Below are positions 47,646-55,527 of a stretch of DNA of 64,000 nt, in pieces. How positions within the stretch are numbered: the stretch's first letter is position 1; every line of letters begins with the position of its first letter. Location of the stretch: contig DIKT01000034.1 of assembly GCA_002424635.1 (NCBI GenBank), forward strand, positions 8,682 through 72,681, written 5' to 3'. The stretch comes from Desulfobulbaceae bacterium UBA5611 (GTDB lineage Bacteria > Desulfobacterota > Desulfobulbia > Desulfobulbales > Desulfocapsaceae). Both the position numbers and the translations under genes were made by a program. Below the pieces are notes generated by a model that saw nothing but the letters and a program-made list of their open reading frames with translations, had not been told where the DNA came from and made no database searches.

Positions 47646-48752
47646 ATGACTGCCCAACCAAAAAATATGACTGGCGCCAGAGTCCATGAAATTGATCTGC
47701 TAAGATTCTTTGCGGCATTATCAGTGGTATTTTATCACTATGCATTCCGGGGGTATGCAGCAGATGGCTTATCACTCATGCCCTATCCATCGCTTGCGCC
47801 CTTAGCAAAATATGGATCTTTAGGTGTAGAGCTCTTTTTCATGATCAGTGGTTTTGTTATCCTTATGACGGCTGCTCATGGGAACTTAAAAGGGTTTGTT
47901 GTGTCAAGAATTGTACGTCTTTACCCAGCATTCTGGGCCTGTTGCACAATTACCTTTGCAACAATTATATTGATCGGTGCGCCAACATACTCAGCATCTC
48001 TCAGTCAATACCTCATCAATATGACCATGCTGAGCAAATTTGTTGGTGTGCCAGCAATTGACGGCGTATATTGGTCTTTATTTGTGGAAATGAGATTTTA
48101 TGCATTGATTGCTATGATACTCTTGATCAGGAAAATCGACCAGACACAGCTGCTCCTGATGTTGTGGCTGACTGGCTCGGTTATCCTTGAAATTCTGCCT
48201 ATAAGTAAGTTGCGCTATCTGCTCATAGTGGATTATTCGGCATACTTCATCGCGGGGGCAATGTGTTTCCTGATCTGGTCGAAAGGCATCTCTGTATCCA
48301 GAGTGTGCATGCTGCTCGTTTCGTGGATTTTAGGAATTTATCAGGCTATAAAGGGTATTTCCCAAATTGAGAAGCATTACAACACGACCATGAACAGTTA
48401 TGTGGTTGCCGGGATCATCACTTCTTTCTTTGTAATTATGTTTCTGGTTTCCATACGACGCACAGGTTTTATTGGACGCAGCCGTTGGATAATGGCTGGA
48501 GCCCTGACTTACCCTGTTTACCTCCTTCACCAAAATATTGGGTTCATGATCTTTAACATCGCCTATCCTGCAATAAACAAGCATGTACTTTTATGGGGTA
48601 CAATAATTCTCATGCTTGGAGCTGCCTACGCCGTGCATATTGCTGTCGAGAAAAGATTTGCGTTACCAATGAAAAACGCCCTTAACTACTCATTCGATGC
48701 CATACATTGTCTGGCTACGCATGCCTGTGAACACATAAAAATGAGGCGCTGA
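47646..48752 (+). CDS. acyltransferase-3 family membrane protein (OafA/ExoZ-like)
   Basis: 368 residues with about ten membrane helices. The N-terminal signature is complete: EIDLLRFFAALSVVFYHYAF with the catalytic His, then GVELFFMISGFVI and the R-x-x-RLYP-like VSRIVRLYPAFW. It transfers acetyl or another acyl group from a cytoplasmic donor to an extracytoplasmic sugar. The neighbouring SGNH-type hydrolase could be its periplasmic partner, a known pairing in O-acetylation systems. Low GC compared with the core biosynthesis genes. Confidence 0.87.
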   Translation: MTAQPKNMTGARVHEIDLLRFFAALSVVFYHYAFRGYAADGLSLMPYPSLAPLAKYGSLGVELFFMISGFVILMTAAHGNLKGFVVSRIVRLYPAFWACCTITFATIILIGAPTYSASLSQYLINMTMLSKFVGVPAIDGVYWSLFVEMRFYALIAMILLIRKIDQTQLLLMLWLTGSVILEILPISKLRYLLIVDYSAYFIAGAMCFLIWSKGISVSRVCMLLVSWILGIYQAIKGISQIEKHYNTTMNSYVVAGIITSFFVIMFLVSIRRTGFIGRSRWIMAGALTYPVYLLHQNIGFMIFNIAYPAINKHVLLWGTIILMLGAAYAVHIAVEKRFALPMKNALNYSFDAIHCLATHACEHIKMRR

Positions 48753-48775
48753 TCTTGAGCGATAAACTGTAGTCC

Positions 48776-49537
48776 ATGAGAAAACAGCTGGCTATCGCCT
48801 ATATCATATCAGTCCATGTTTTTCTGGGATTCGTTCTGGTGAAAAGCGATTTTCTTGAGCAAGTTTTGAATAAACTCGAACTTAACCTCACTTCAAAGCA
48901 TGAACTCACCGAATTTTATCATGACATGGTGGGCTATCATTTAAGAATGGATGGCAATGTGCCCAATGGATCAATTATTTTCATCGGAGATAGTTTTATT
49001 CAAGGCCTTTGCGTGTCCGCAGTTGCTCCAGAATCGGTTAACTATGGCATTGGCGGTGACACAACCGTTGGCGTTTTGCAGAGACTGACGTCATATAGCT
49101 CACTGAATCAAGCTGGAATTGTTGTCGTGGCTATCGGCTTCAATGATCTAAAATTCAGGGATAACAATGGGATACTTCGCAATTATTCTGCCATTGCTGA
49201 ACAGATGCCACACAATATACCTATTATCTTCAGTGCTGTTCTGCCGGTTAACGAAAAAAAACACGAGAATTTGCATGGCAGAAACCAACGCATACAGGCA
49301 ATCAATACAGAGCTCAAAGCATTTACCATGAAGTCAAAAAATCTATTTTTTGTAAATGTGGGCCCCTTTTTAATTGATGTGCAGGGAAATCTAGCTGACG
49401 AATATCATGATGGAGACGGAGTACACCTCAATGCAAGAGGAAACAATATCTGGATTATTGAATTGCAGAAGACCATAAAGAAAGCTAAACAAGGCACTAA
49501 ATTGGTCATGGATTCTGCCGCATTCCATCTCCGTTAA
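48776..49537 (+). CDS. SGNH/GDSL-type esterase
   Basis: 253 residues. An N-terminal hydrophobic segment (IAYIISVHVFLGFVLV) suggests a membrane anchor or signal. The four blocks are IFIGDSFIQG (Ser), NYGIGGDTT (Gly), VAIGFNDLKF (Asn) and DGDGVHLNARG (Asp and His). It begins 23 bp after the acyltransferase-3 gene. The pair may add and trim, or jointly transfer, acetyl groups on the polymer. No close functional class is recognised. Confidence 0.82.
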   Translation: MRKQLAIAYIISVHVFLGFVLVKSDFLEQVLNKLELNLTSKHELTEFYHDMVGYHLRMDGNVPNGSIIFIGDSFIQGLCVSAVAPESVNYGIGGDTTVGVLQRLTSYSSLNQAGIVVVAIGFNDLKFRDNNGILRNYSAIAEQMPHNIPIIFSAVLPVNEKKHENLHGRNQRIQAINTELKAFTMKSKNLFFVNVGPFLIDVQGNLADEYHDGDGVHLNARGNNIWIIELQKTIKKAKQGTKLVMDSAAFHLR

Positions 49538-49859
49538 TAAAAAGGTCAGCACCCAACAAGTACAGCTCATAGAAGCAAGGCAAAGTATACAAATGACATT
49601 TGTATAAATATACGTCTCTCGTGTATTCTGATCTATATCCAGTTACCGACACCATCCTTTTCTTGACCTTATAATCCTTTTTTGAGATCATTGAGCAAAG
49701 ACTCTCTTTTCTTCGATTTTTTTGCCAACTTCGTAGAGGGTTTTCCAAAACCGGGACACTTTCAGTTATATAAGACCAGGTGCAAAATAGTCGGTATTTC
49801 AACTAACTCCATCGTTGTTGACATTCCTGGCAATTTCCAAGTTCAAAACAGAAGGACAA
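49538..49859. other. 322-bp non-coding gap with a perfect hairpin
   Basis: No credible gene on either strand. TATACAAAT (49586-49594) and ATTTGTATA (49598-49606) form an exact 9-bp hairpin with a 3-nt loop, followed by an AT-rich run. Several broken frames cross the gap but have no recognisable family. It marks the end of the low-GC methyltransferase-acyltransferase-esterase group and may be a recombination junction. Confidence 0.5.
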
Positions 49860-50468
49860 ATGACTGAAATGCACACCAATATCGTCTGGCATCATACCAC
49901 AGTAACCCGAGCCCGTCGGGAAGCCCTGAACAATCACAAAGCGATAAACCTATGGTTTACCGGGCTTTCCGGTTCCGGGAAATCAACCCTTGCCCATGCC
50001 GTGGAAGAACGGCTGCATCAACTGGGTTGCCGGACCTATGTTTTTGATGGCGACAACGTCCGTCATGGACTTTGTTCCGATCTGGGCTTCAGTATTGAAG
50101 ATCGTAGTGAAAATATTCGGCGAATCGGCGAAATGGTCAATCTCTTTCTCCAGACAGGGGTTATTGCCCTCACTGCCTTTATTTCCCCATTAATACAGGA
50201 TCGGGAAAAAGTACGAGCCATTATCGGCCCAGACAACTTTCTGGAAATCCATTGTGCCTGTTCACTAGAAATCTGTGAGCGGCGTGATGTCAAGGGCCTC
50301 TATAAAAAAGCAAGAGCCGGCCTCATCAAACACTACACTGGTATTTCTTCACCATATGAGGCCCCTGAAAACCCGGCGCTCCGTTTGGACAGCGGCTCAA
50401 CACCGCTTGAAGAGTGTATAGAACAAGTGATATCTCTTCTGAGGAAGAAAGAGGTTTTTACTGCATAA
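49860..50468 (+). CDS. cysC: adenylylsulfate (APS) kinase
   Basis: 202 residues from ATG 49860 (AAGGA upstream), the normal size. [18 protein letters not shown] is the P-loop, [16 protein letters not shown] and [10 protein letters not shown] the APS-binding blocks, ALTAFISP the strand with the conserved Ser, and [12 protein letters not shown] and [13 protein letters not shown] complete the family pattern. It makes PAPS from APS and ATP in the cytoplasm. No sulfate adenylyltransferase or PAPS reductase is nearby, so its setting among sulfotransferase genes points to PAPS supply for sulfation rather than cysteine synthesis. Confidence 0.95.
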   Translation: MTEMHTNIVWHHTTVTRARREALNNHKAINLWFTGLSGSGKSTLAHAVEERLHQLGCRTYVFDGDNVRHGLCSDLGFSIEDRSENIRRIGEMVNLFLQTGVIALTAFISPLIQDREKVRAIIGPDNFLEIHCACSLEICERRDVKGLYKKARAGLIKHYTGISSPYEAPENPALRLDSGSTPLEECIEQVISLLRKKEVFTA

Positions 50469-50505
50469 AGACCGTTCCTTTATTAGTATGCGTTGAGGCT
50501 CCTTA

Positions 50506-51597
50506 ATGATTAAAGATCCATCAAAACATCTACTTCCTAAGTTTCTGCACGAATCAGGTTTCCTGCGGCTTTTTGTGGCCAGTCAACGTAACAAGATAGC
50601 AATCCTGATGTTACACGGGGTAATAGATCCAGATACCTCTGCTGCCTGGAAACCACTGCGATCCCAATTAAGCACGGAACAACTGACACGGGCATTAAGC
50701 GTTCTGGCATCATATTATCATTTTGTTTCTTTGTCTGAAGCGGTAGAAATGCTAGCCGGAACTCGCCCCCTTATACCAAATAGCCTGGTTTTAACCTTTG
50801 ACGATGGATATCGTAACAACCTGACATTCGCCTTACCTATTCTTCGCCGGTTCAAGGCACCCGCTACCATGTTTCTCTGTACCGGCAATATCACAAAACA
50901 AACTCCGTTCTGGTTTGACCGTCTTGATTATGCGGTACAATCTATGGCCCATGAATCCACATCACGTCATGTGATTCCCGAACTCATGGAAATCGATTTT
51001 TCAAACAAAGAAGCTCTAAAAAAATCTTTTACCACTTTTATCCGTAAGGAAAAAAAACGATACACTACCGATACTGATATGCGTTCAGCTATGGCCAATC
51101 TGACCGAACGCCTGGAACAGCATTCGGGACATGGACTTGCCGAAATCTTTGCTAATGACCCATGGTCTGGAATATTAAACTGGGAGGAGATACGAGAAGT
51201 TGCTGCCTTAGGAGTTCATTTTGGCAGCCACGGCGTCGATCATACTCTTCTTGGCTTAGTTCCTTTATCTATAGCCAGACAGGAATTTATTGAATCTCAA
51301 AAAATGATAGAATATTATACAGGTCAGCCCTGTATCCATCTTGCCTATCCAGATGGATCTTTCAATCAGGAAGTAATCTCTCTGGCCAGGGATTGTAACT
51401 ATACTTCAGCAGTAACAATTGTTTCCGGCCTCAACCAACCGGGGGATGAAGCGCTGGCGCTCAGACGTATCGCCTTTCCCCATTCAGACTCACCAGCAGA
51501 AGTCATTATCGCTGCCTCAGGACTTTCTGCCCAATGGCAAAAAGTTAAAAAAAACATTCCTAATCTATATTCAACCGGCAGAAAAAAGATACAATGA
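50506..51597 (+). CDS. NodB-type polysaccharide deacetylase
   Basis: 363 residues. The catalytic and metal motifs are TFDDGYRNN (Asp-Asp) and SHGVDHTLL (His-x-x-x-His), with LAYPDGSFNQEV later. An early MLHGV segment is typical of the family. There is no signal peptide, so it may act on the inner face of the membrane or be a cytoplasmic enzyme acting on lipid-linked sugars. The ATG has GAGG upstream. Its stop overlaps the start of the second sulfotransferase (ATGA), so deacetylation and sulfation may be linked, as N-sulfation needs a free amine. Confidence 0.88.
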   Translation: MIKDPSKHLLPKFLHESGFLRLFVASQRNKIAILMLHGVIDPDTSAAWKPLRSQLSTEQLTRALSVLASYYHFVSLSEAVEMLAGTRPLIPNSLVLTFDDGYRNNLTFALPILRRFKAPATMFLCTGNITKQTPFWFDRLDYAVQSMAHESTSRHVIPELMEIDFSNKEALKKSFTTFIRKEKKRYTTDTDMRSAMANLTERLEQHSGHGLAEIFANDPWSGILNWEEIREVAALGVHFGSHGVDHTLLGLVPLSIARQEFIESQKMIEYYTGQPCIHLAYPDGSFNQEVISLARDCNYTSAVTIVSGLNQPGDEALALRRIAFPHSDSPAEVIIAASGLSAQWQKVKKNIPNLYSTGRKKIQ

Positions 51598-52496
51598 AAC
51601 TCATCTATCTTGCCTCCAATCATAACTCCGGATCAACACCTATTGCCCTTGTGGCCAATGCCCATCCTGCCATGGTCAGTCCGGGTGAAATAATGGGGCC
51701 CGGTGGCCGTTTCCATGGAACGATGGGTCCTGTTTGCTCCTGCGGTAAAGAAGTAGCAATATGTCCTTTCTGGAGTGAAGTTGGACATCGGTATCGAGCA
51801 AAAAACTTCCCATGGGAAACACACAAATGGGGATTGGATTTTCGATTCCCGAACCACTACTGGCTGAGCCGGATCGTTTTAAACCGTCCTGATCTGCTCA
51901 CCTGGAGAACTCCTCTCTTTGCAAAGATGCCGTGGTTCTCAACAAGAATTAAAGAATTGACTGCCCGCAATCTCGCATTTCTCAATATAATTCTTGAGGT
52001 ATCAGGGCGAGAAACAATATTTGATGCATCCAAACACTCTATGCGGCTCTATCACCTAAGCCGTATTTCGGAAATAGACCTACGGGTTATTCATCTGCTC
52101 AGAGACCCACGGGGTTGGTGTAACTCCCGACGAAAGAATTTCAACGAACCGGTAGAGCAGACAGCCCGGCGCTGGGTTGAAGGAAACAGCCGTATCTCCC
52201 GGATAACCTCTCATATGCCTGCAGAAAAGACAATTCTCCTTCGCTATGAAGACTTCTGTACAAATCCCCAAAAAACCATGGAGCAAATCTGGAAGCTGGC
52301 GGACCTGTCTGTCGTTGATTTACCGGAAGACTTGAATACCATAAACCATCATTTACTTGGCAACCGCATGCGAACTTGTAACGATCTGCAAATAAAAGAA
52401 GATCTCTCATGGCAGAGCGAACTTTCCCAGGTCGAGCGAACGATTATTGAACAACTTACTGTTCCCGTCGCCCAGCACTTTGGCTACCACTATTAG
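51594..52496 (+). CDS. sulfotransferase family protein, second copy
   Basis: 300 residues. The first 15 residues carry the phosphosulfate loop ASNHNSGSTPIALVA, and VIHLLRDPRGWCNSRR is the 3'-phosphate site. The Cys segment GPVCSCGKEVAICPFW matches the one in the first sulfotransferase in position and pattern (C-x-CG...C-x-FW), although the rest is diverged. Coupled to the deacetylase gene by a 4-bp overlap. Candidate acceptors are a freed amine or a hydroxyl on the repeat unit. Confidence 0.85.
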   Translation: MKLIYLASNHNSGSTPIALVANAHPAMVSPGEIMGPGGRFHGTMGPVCSCGKEVAICPFWSEVGHRYRAKNFPWETHKWGLDFRFPNHYWLSRIVLNRPDLLTWRTPLFAKMPWFSTRIKELTARNLAFLNIILEVSGRETIFDASKHSMRLYHLSRISEIDLRVIHLLRDPRGWCNSRRKNFNEPVEQTARRWVEGNSRISRITSHMPAEKTILLRYEDFCTNPQKTMEQIWKLADLSVVDLPEDLNTINHHLLGNRMRTCNDLQIKEDLSWQSELSQVERTIIEQLTVPVAQHFGYHY

Positions 52497-52598
52497 CCAA
52501 AACCCACGAGAGGAGAATAGCTTTAATGAATCCGCTTGCCATTTTCGATCCGCAAAAACGGGGAAGACTTGCCGACCATTTCCACATCTGTAGAAACG

Positions 52599-52688
52599 AT
52601 GCCGGTTTTTGTTTTGGGCATTCAGCGACTGGGCACAACCATGCTTATGTTTGTTTTTAGCTTAAGGCCTTTAATACTTTTATTATAA
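52599..52688 (+). pseudogene. possible N-terminal stub of a third sulfotransferase
   Basis: The frame reads TMPVFVLGIQRLGTTMLM, close to the PVF-x-LG-x-x-RSGTT phosphosulfate loop of many sulfotransferases (with Leu for Ser), and then runs into a stop at 52686 after about 29 residues. Another frame over the same DNA starts at ATG 52525 with GAGAGGAG upstream and ends at 52659 after 44 residues without any family match. The stub sits directly between the second sulfotransferase and the next GT4 gene, so a decayed or deleted sulfotransferase gene is a reasonable reading. Confidence 0.4.
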
Positions 52689-52699
52689 AGGAAGAATCA

Positions 52700-53995
52700 A
52701 TGGGTTCTGCTAATGATTTTTACAGCACATTACCAAAAAATCCCAAAAAAAGCGGGCCCACAAGCATAGCAGACCATCTAGTGCATTTATGTTTTCATGT
52801 CATTTTCTGGTTATATATATATATTATCAGGCTTGCCCGACAATTCTCGCCACAAAAGCCATTACCAGATCATGGTCCTATTGAAATCCTCCTGACCGGG
52901 ACATTTTTTTCTGATAACTGGATTATTTCTTTGCTTGGTCCCTTGGCTCTTTCCACACGATGTGGCCGGATTCGTATGGTTTCCACAACACCAGTACCAG
53001 ACATTGAAAAGGTAGAACCGATTTATCCACCAAAACTGCTAATAAAAATTATTGGCAGAAGCCCCGCCCGCCTTGCCACCTTTTTCTGGGTCGGATTTCA
53101 CACTAGACCGCATATAATAGGTGGCTTGCATTTACTAATTAATGGTTTAACGGCAATCTTTATAGCAAAACTCATGGGCGTTAAGGCATTATATAGTTGT
53201 TGTGGTGGCCCTACAGAGTGTGAGGGCGGAGGGTATAATAGTGAAAATCATTTGTTTTGCAAGTTACGTGGTCCTGATCAGTTTATTGAACGTCGACTTT
53301 TAGACGCCATATCTATGGCTGACCTTGTTATAACCCGTGGCAATCGAGCCATTCAATTTTTTCAGGAGCATGGTGTCGCTACACAATTTCATGTTGTTCC
53401 TGGTGGAATGGATGGAAATAAATTTTCACCATCTGAAATGCCGGCTGAAAATGATCTCATCATTGTTGGCAATCTCGTTCCCAGAAAACGGGTCGATCTT
53501 TTTGTAGAAATAGTCAGCAAGGTACACACTATTCGTCCTGATCTCCGAGCAGTTATCCTCGGTGATGGCCCACTACGACCATCTCTTGAATCTCAAGTAG
53601 AAAAACTTGCCCTTCAAAACGTTGTGTATTTTGCTGGTTATCAAACCAATGTGGCGGAGTGGTTACAGCGGGCAAAAATTTTTGTTCTTACCTCTGAAGC
53701 GGAAGGTTTGTCCCAGGCCATGATTCAAGCGATGTTATGTGGTTTACCGGCCGTTGTTTCGCATGTGGGCGAAGCCGAAGAGCTGGTACAAGATGGGGTC
53801 AACGGTTTCCTGATTCGTGATTCGGACATCACTGCTTTTGTGAAAAATATACTCGCCTTGCTTGGCAAGCGAACCATGCTGACTGCTTTTTCCAAAGCCG
53901 CACGTCAATCAGCCGAAAGATGTGAAGTGCACTATCTGGCACAGAAATGGGATGGCATATTAAATGAATTAAGTGAGAGATCCGCATTAAGGTAA
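52700..53995 (+). CDS. GT4-family glycosyltransferase
   Basis: 431 residues. An N-terminal hydrophobic segment (~28-45) may anchor it to the membrane. The GT-B C-terminal half is clear: IIVGNLVPRKRVDLFVEI, VILGDGPLRPSLE, VYFAGYQTNVAEWL, LTSEAEGLSQAMIQAMLCGLPAVVS. In the E-x7-E motif the second Glu is replaced by Gln (EGLSQAMIQ). AAGGAAG precedes the ATG. The gene is lower in GC than the genes at either end of the locus. Confidence 0.85.
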   Translation: MGSANDFYSTLPKNPKKSGPTSIADHLVHLCFHVIFWLYIYIIRLARQFSPQKPLPDHGPIEILLTGTFFSDNWIISLLGPLALSTRCGRIRMVSTTPVPDIEKVEPIYPPKLLIKIIGRSPARLATFFWVGFHTRPHIIGGLHLLINGLTAIFIAKLMGVKALYSCCGGPTECEGGGYNSENHLFCKLRGPDQFIERRLLDAISMADLVITRGNRAIQFFQEHGVATQFHVVPGGMDGNKFSPSEMPAENDLIIVGNLVPRKRVDLFVEIVSKVHTIRPDLRAVILGDGPLRPSLESQVEKLALQNVVYFAGYQTNVAEWLQRAKIFVLTSEAEGLSQAMIQAMLCGLPAVVSHVGEAEELVQDGVNGFLIRDSDITAFVKNILALLGKRTMLTAFSKAARQSAERCEVHYLAQKWDGILNELSERSALR

Positions 53996-54027
53996 CATAA
54001 ACTATCAAAACCTCACTGGAGTGATCA

Positions 54028-55443
54028 ATGAAACAAGCATTGTCCAGAAAAAATATATGGGAGCATCTGCCACGTCCTTTGAAAAAAATTTCCGGTCATG
54101 CTGTCGGCCTTCTTCCTGTCTCTCATATTCTGGGAAAGCAATTCCGTAACGGCATGAAATTTATTGATGAAGCTCAATGGTGGTCTCATGAACAATTTAA
54201 AGCCTACCAGTTACAACAGGTTCAACAAATCTGCACCCTTGCCTTTGAAAAAAGTACATTTTATCGCGCGCACTTTTCAGCAACTGGTCTTCATCCTAAA
54301 AAGATCAAGGATCTGTCAGATATAGAGCAACTGCCTACCATTAATCGTGACACTATCAATAATCATTTAGAACACATGCTTACTGTTTCTCCAAAAGGAT
54401 TAAATGTGGATTATATTACCACCGGAGGAACAGGCGGAGTACCGCTTCGCTTTTATATCGGGGCAGAACGATCTCAGGTTGAATACCCCTATCTGATTTC
54501 AGGCTGGCAACGAACAGGTTACCAACTGGGAATGCCAATGGCGGTTTTACGCGGCCGCATTGTTCCTCCAGATCAGCATGGCCTGCCTCATGAATATGAT
54601 CCTTTATTACGGCATCATTACTACAGTAATTTCCAGATGACGGAAGAGAATATGGGCCGCTATCTAGAACATATAGGTAATCTGGGTCCTTGTTTTCTTC
54701 ATATCTATCCTTCATCCGCCTCCAACTTGACACGCTACATGCTAAGGCATAAAATAAAAGCAGTACAGAATATTAAAGGCATATTAGCTGAATCTGAAAA
54801 TGTTTATCCGGAACAGCGTCGATTGGTAGAAGAGGTCTTTGGCTGCCGCTATTTTTCCAGTTACGGCCATACCGAAAAACTTGTAGCGGCGGCTGAATGT
54901 GAAAAATCAAATAATTATCATGTCTGGCCGACTTATGGTTATTTTGAATTGTTGAGCCCTGATGGCAGAGCTATTACAACGCCCGGAGAAAGAGGGGAAA
55001 TAGTCGGCACAGGTTTTATTAACAAAATAGTACCATTTATTCGGTACCGAACCGGAGATTATGCTACTTATATCGGAGATAGCTGTCAAGAATGTGGCAG
55101 AGCAATGCCAATTATTGCGGATATTCAAGGACATAACATACAGGAACATCTTATTGCTGAAGATGGCTCTTTGATTACATGGTCAGCCATAAATGTCCAT
55201 GATGATACTTTTGATCATATACGGCAATTCCAATTTTATCAGGAGACCCCAGGCAAGGCGATACTCAAGATTGTGCCGACGACAGAATTACGAAAACGGG
55301 ATATCGCTTTAATGCAATCTAACTTAAGTAAAAAATTTGCTGGGAATTTATGGTTGGATATCAAACTTGTCGACAAGATAGCACTATCACAACGGGGCAA
55401 GACAATTTTTGTGGATCAGCATATTCCCCAAGAAAAATATTAA
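54028..55443 (+). CDS. CapK/phenylacetate-CoA-ligase-like adenylate-forming protein
   Basis: 471 residues. The ANL-superfamily start is weak, but TTGGTGGVPLRF (phosphate loop), YFSSYGHTEKLV, GERGEIVGTGF and RYRTGDYATYIGDSCQECGR are clear family landmarks. Members in capsule and exopolysaccharide loci (CapK) are common and their reaction is unproven. They may activate a carboxylic acid for acylation of the polymer. An acceptor acyltransferase is present in the locus (47646). GGAGTG precedes the ATG. Confidence 0.82.
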   Translation: MKQALSRKNIWEHLPRPLKKISGHAVGLLPVSHILGKQFRNGMKFIDEAQWWSHEQFKAYQLQQVQQICTLAFEKSTFYRAHFSATGLHPKKIKDLSDIEQLPTINRDTINNHLEHMLTVSPKGLNVDYITTGGTGGVPLRFYIGAERSQVEYPYLISGWQRTGYQLGMPMAVLRGRIVPPDQHGLPHEYDPLLRHHYYSNFQMTEENMGRYLEHIGNLGPCFLHIYPSSASNLTRYMLRHKIKAVQNIKGILAESENVYPEQRRLVEEVFGCRYFSSYGHTEKLVAAAECEKSNNYHVWPTYGYFELLSPDGRAITTPGERGEIVGTGFINKIVPFIRYRTGDYATYIGDSCQECGRAMPIIADIQGHNIQEHLIAEDGSLITWSAINVHDDTFDHIRQFQFYQETPGKAILKIVPTTELRKRDIALMQSNLSKKFAGNLWLDIKLVDKIALSQRGKTIFVDQHIPQEKY

Positions 55444-55527
55444 TTAAAATAATTAAATAAGAGTGCTGGATTCTTTAATGCTGCTTCTAGTTTGTGACAA
55501 AATTCACATAAAAGGAAGGTATTAATT

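Noticed and set aside
49682..49867. 61-residue frame in the gap before cysC
   Set aside because: No family, no convincing ribosome site, and it overlaps the cysC start in another frame.
52630..52650. Sigma-54-like GGGCAC...TGCTT before the GT4 gene
   Set aside because: The distance between GG and GC is one base short.
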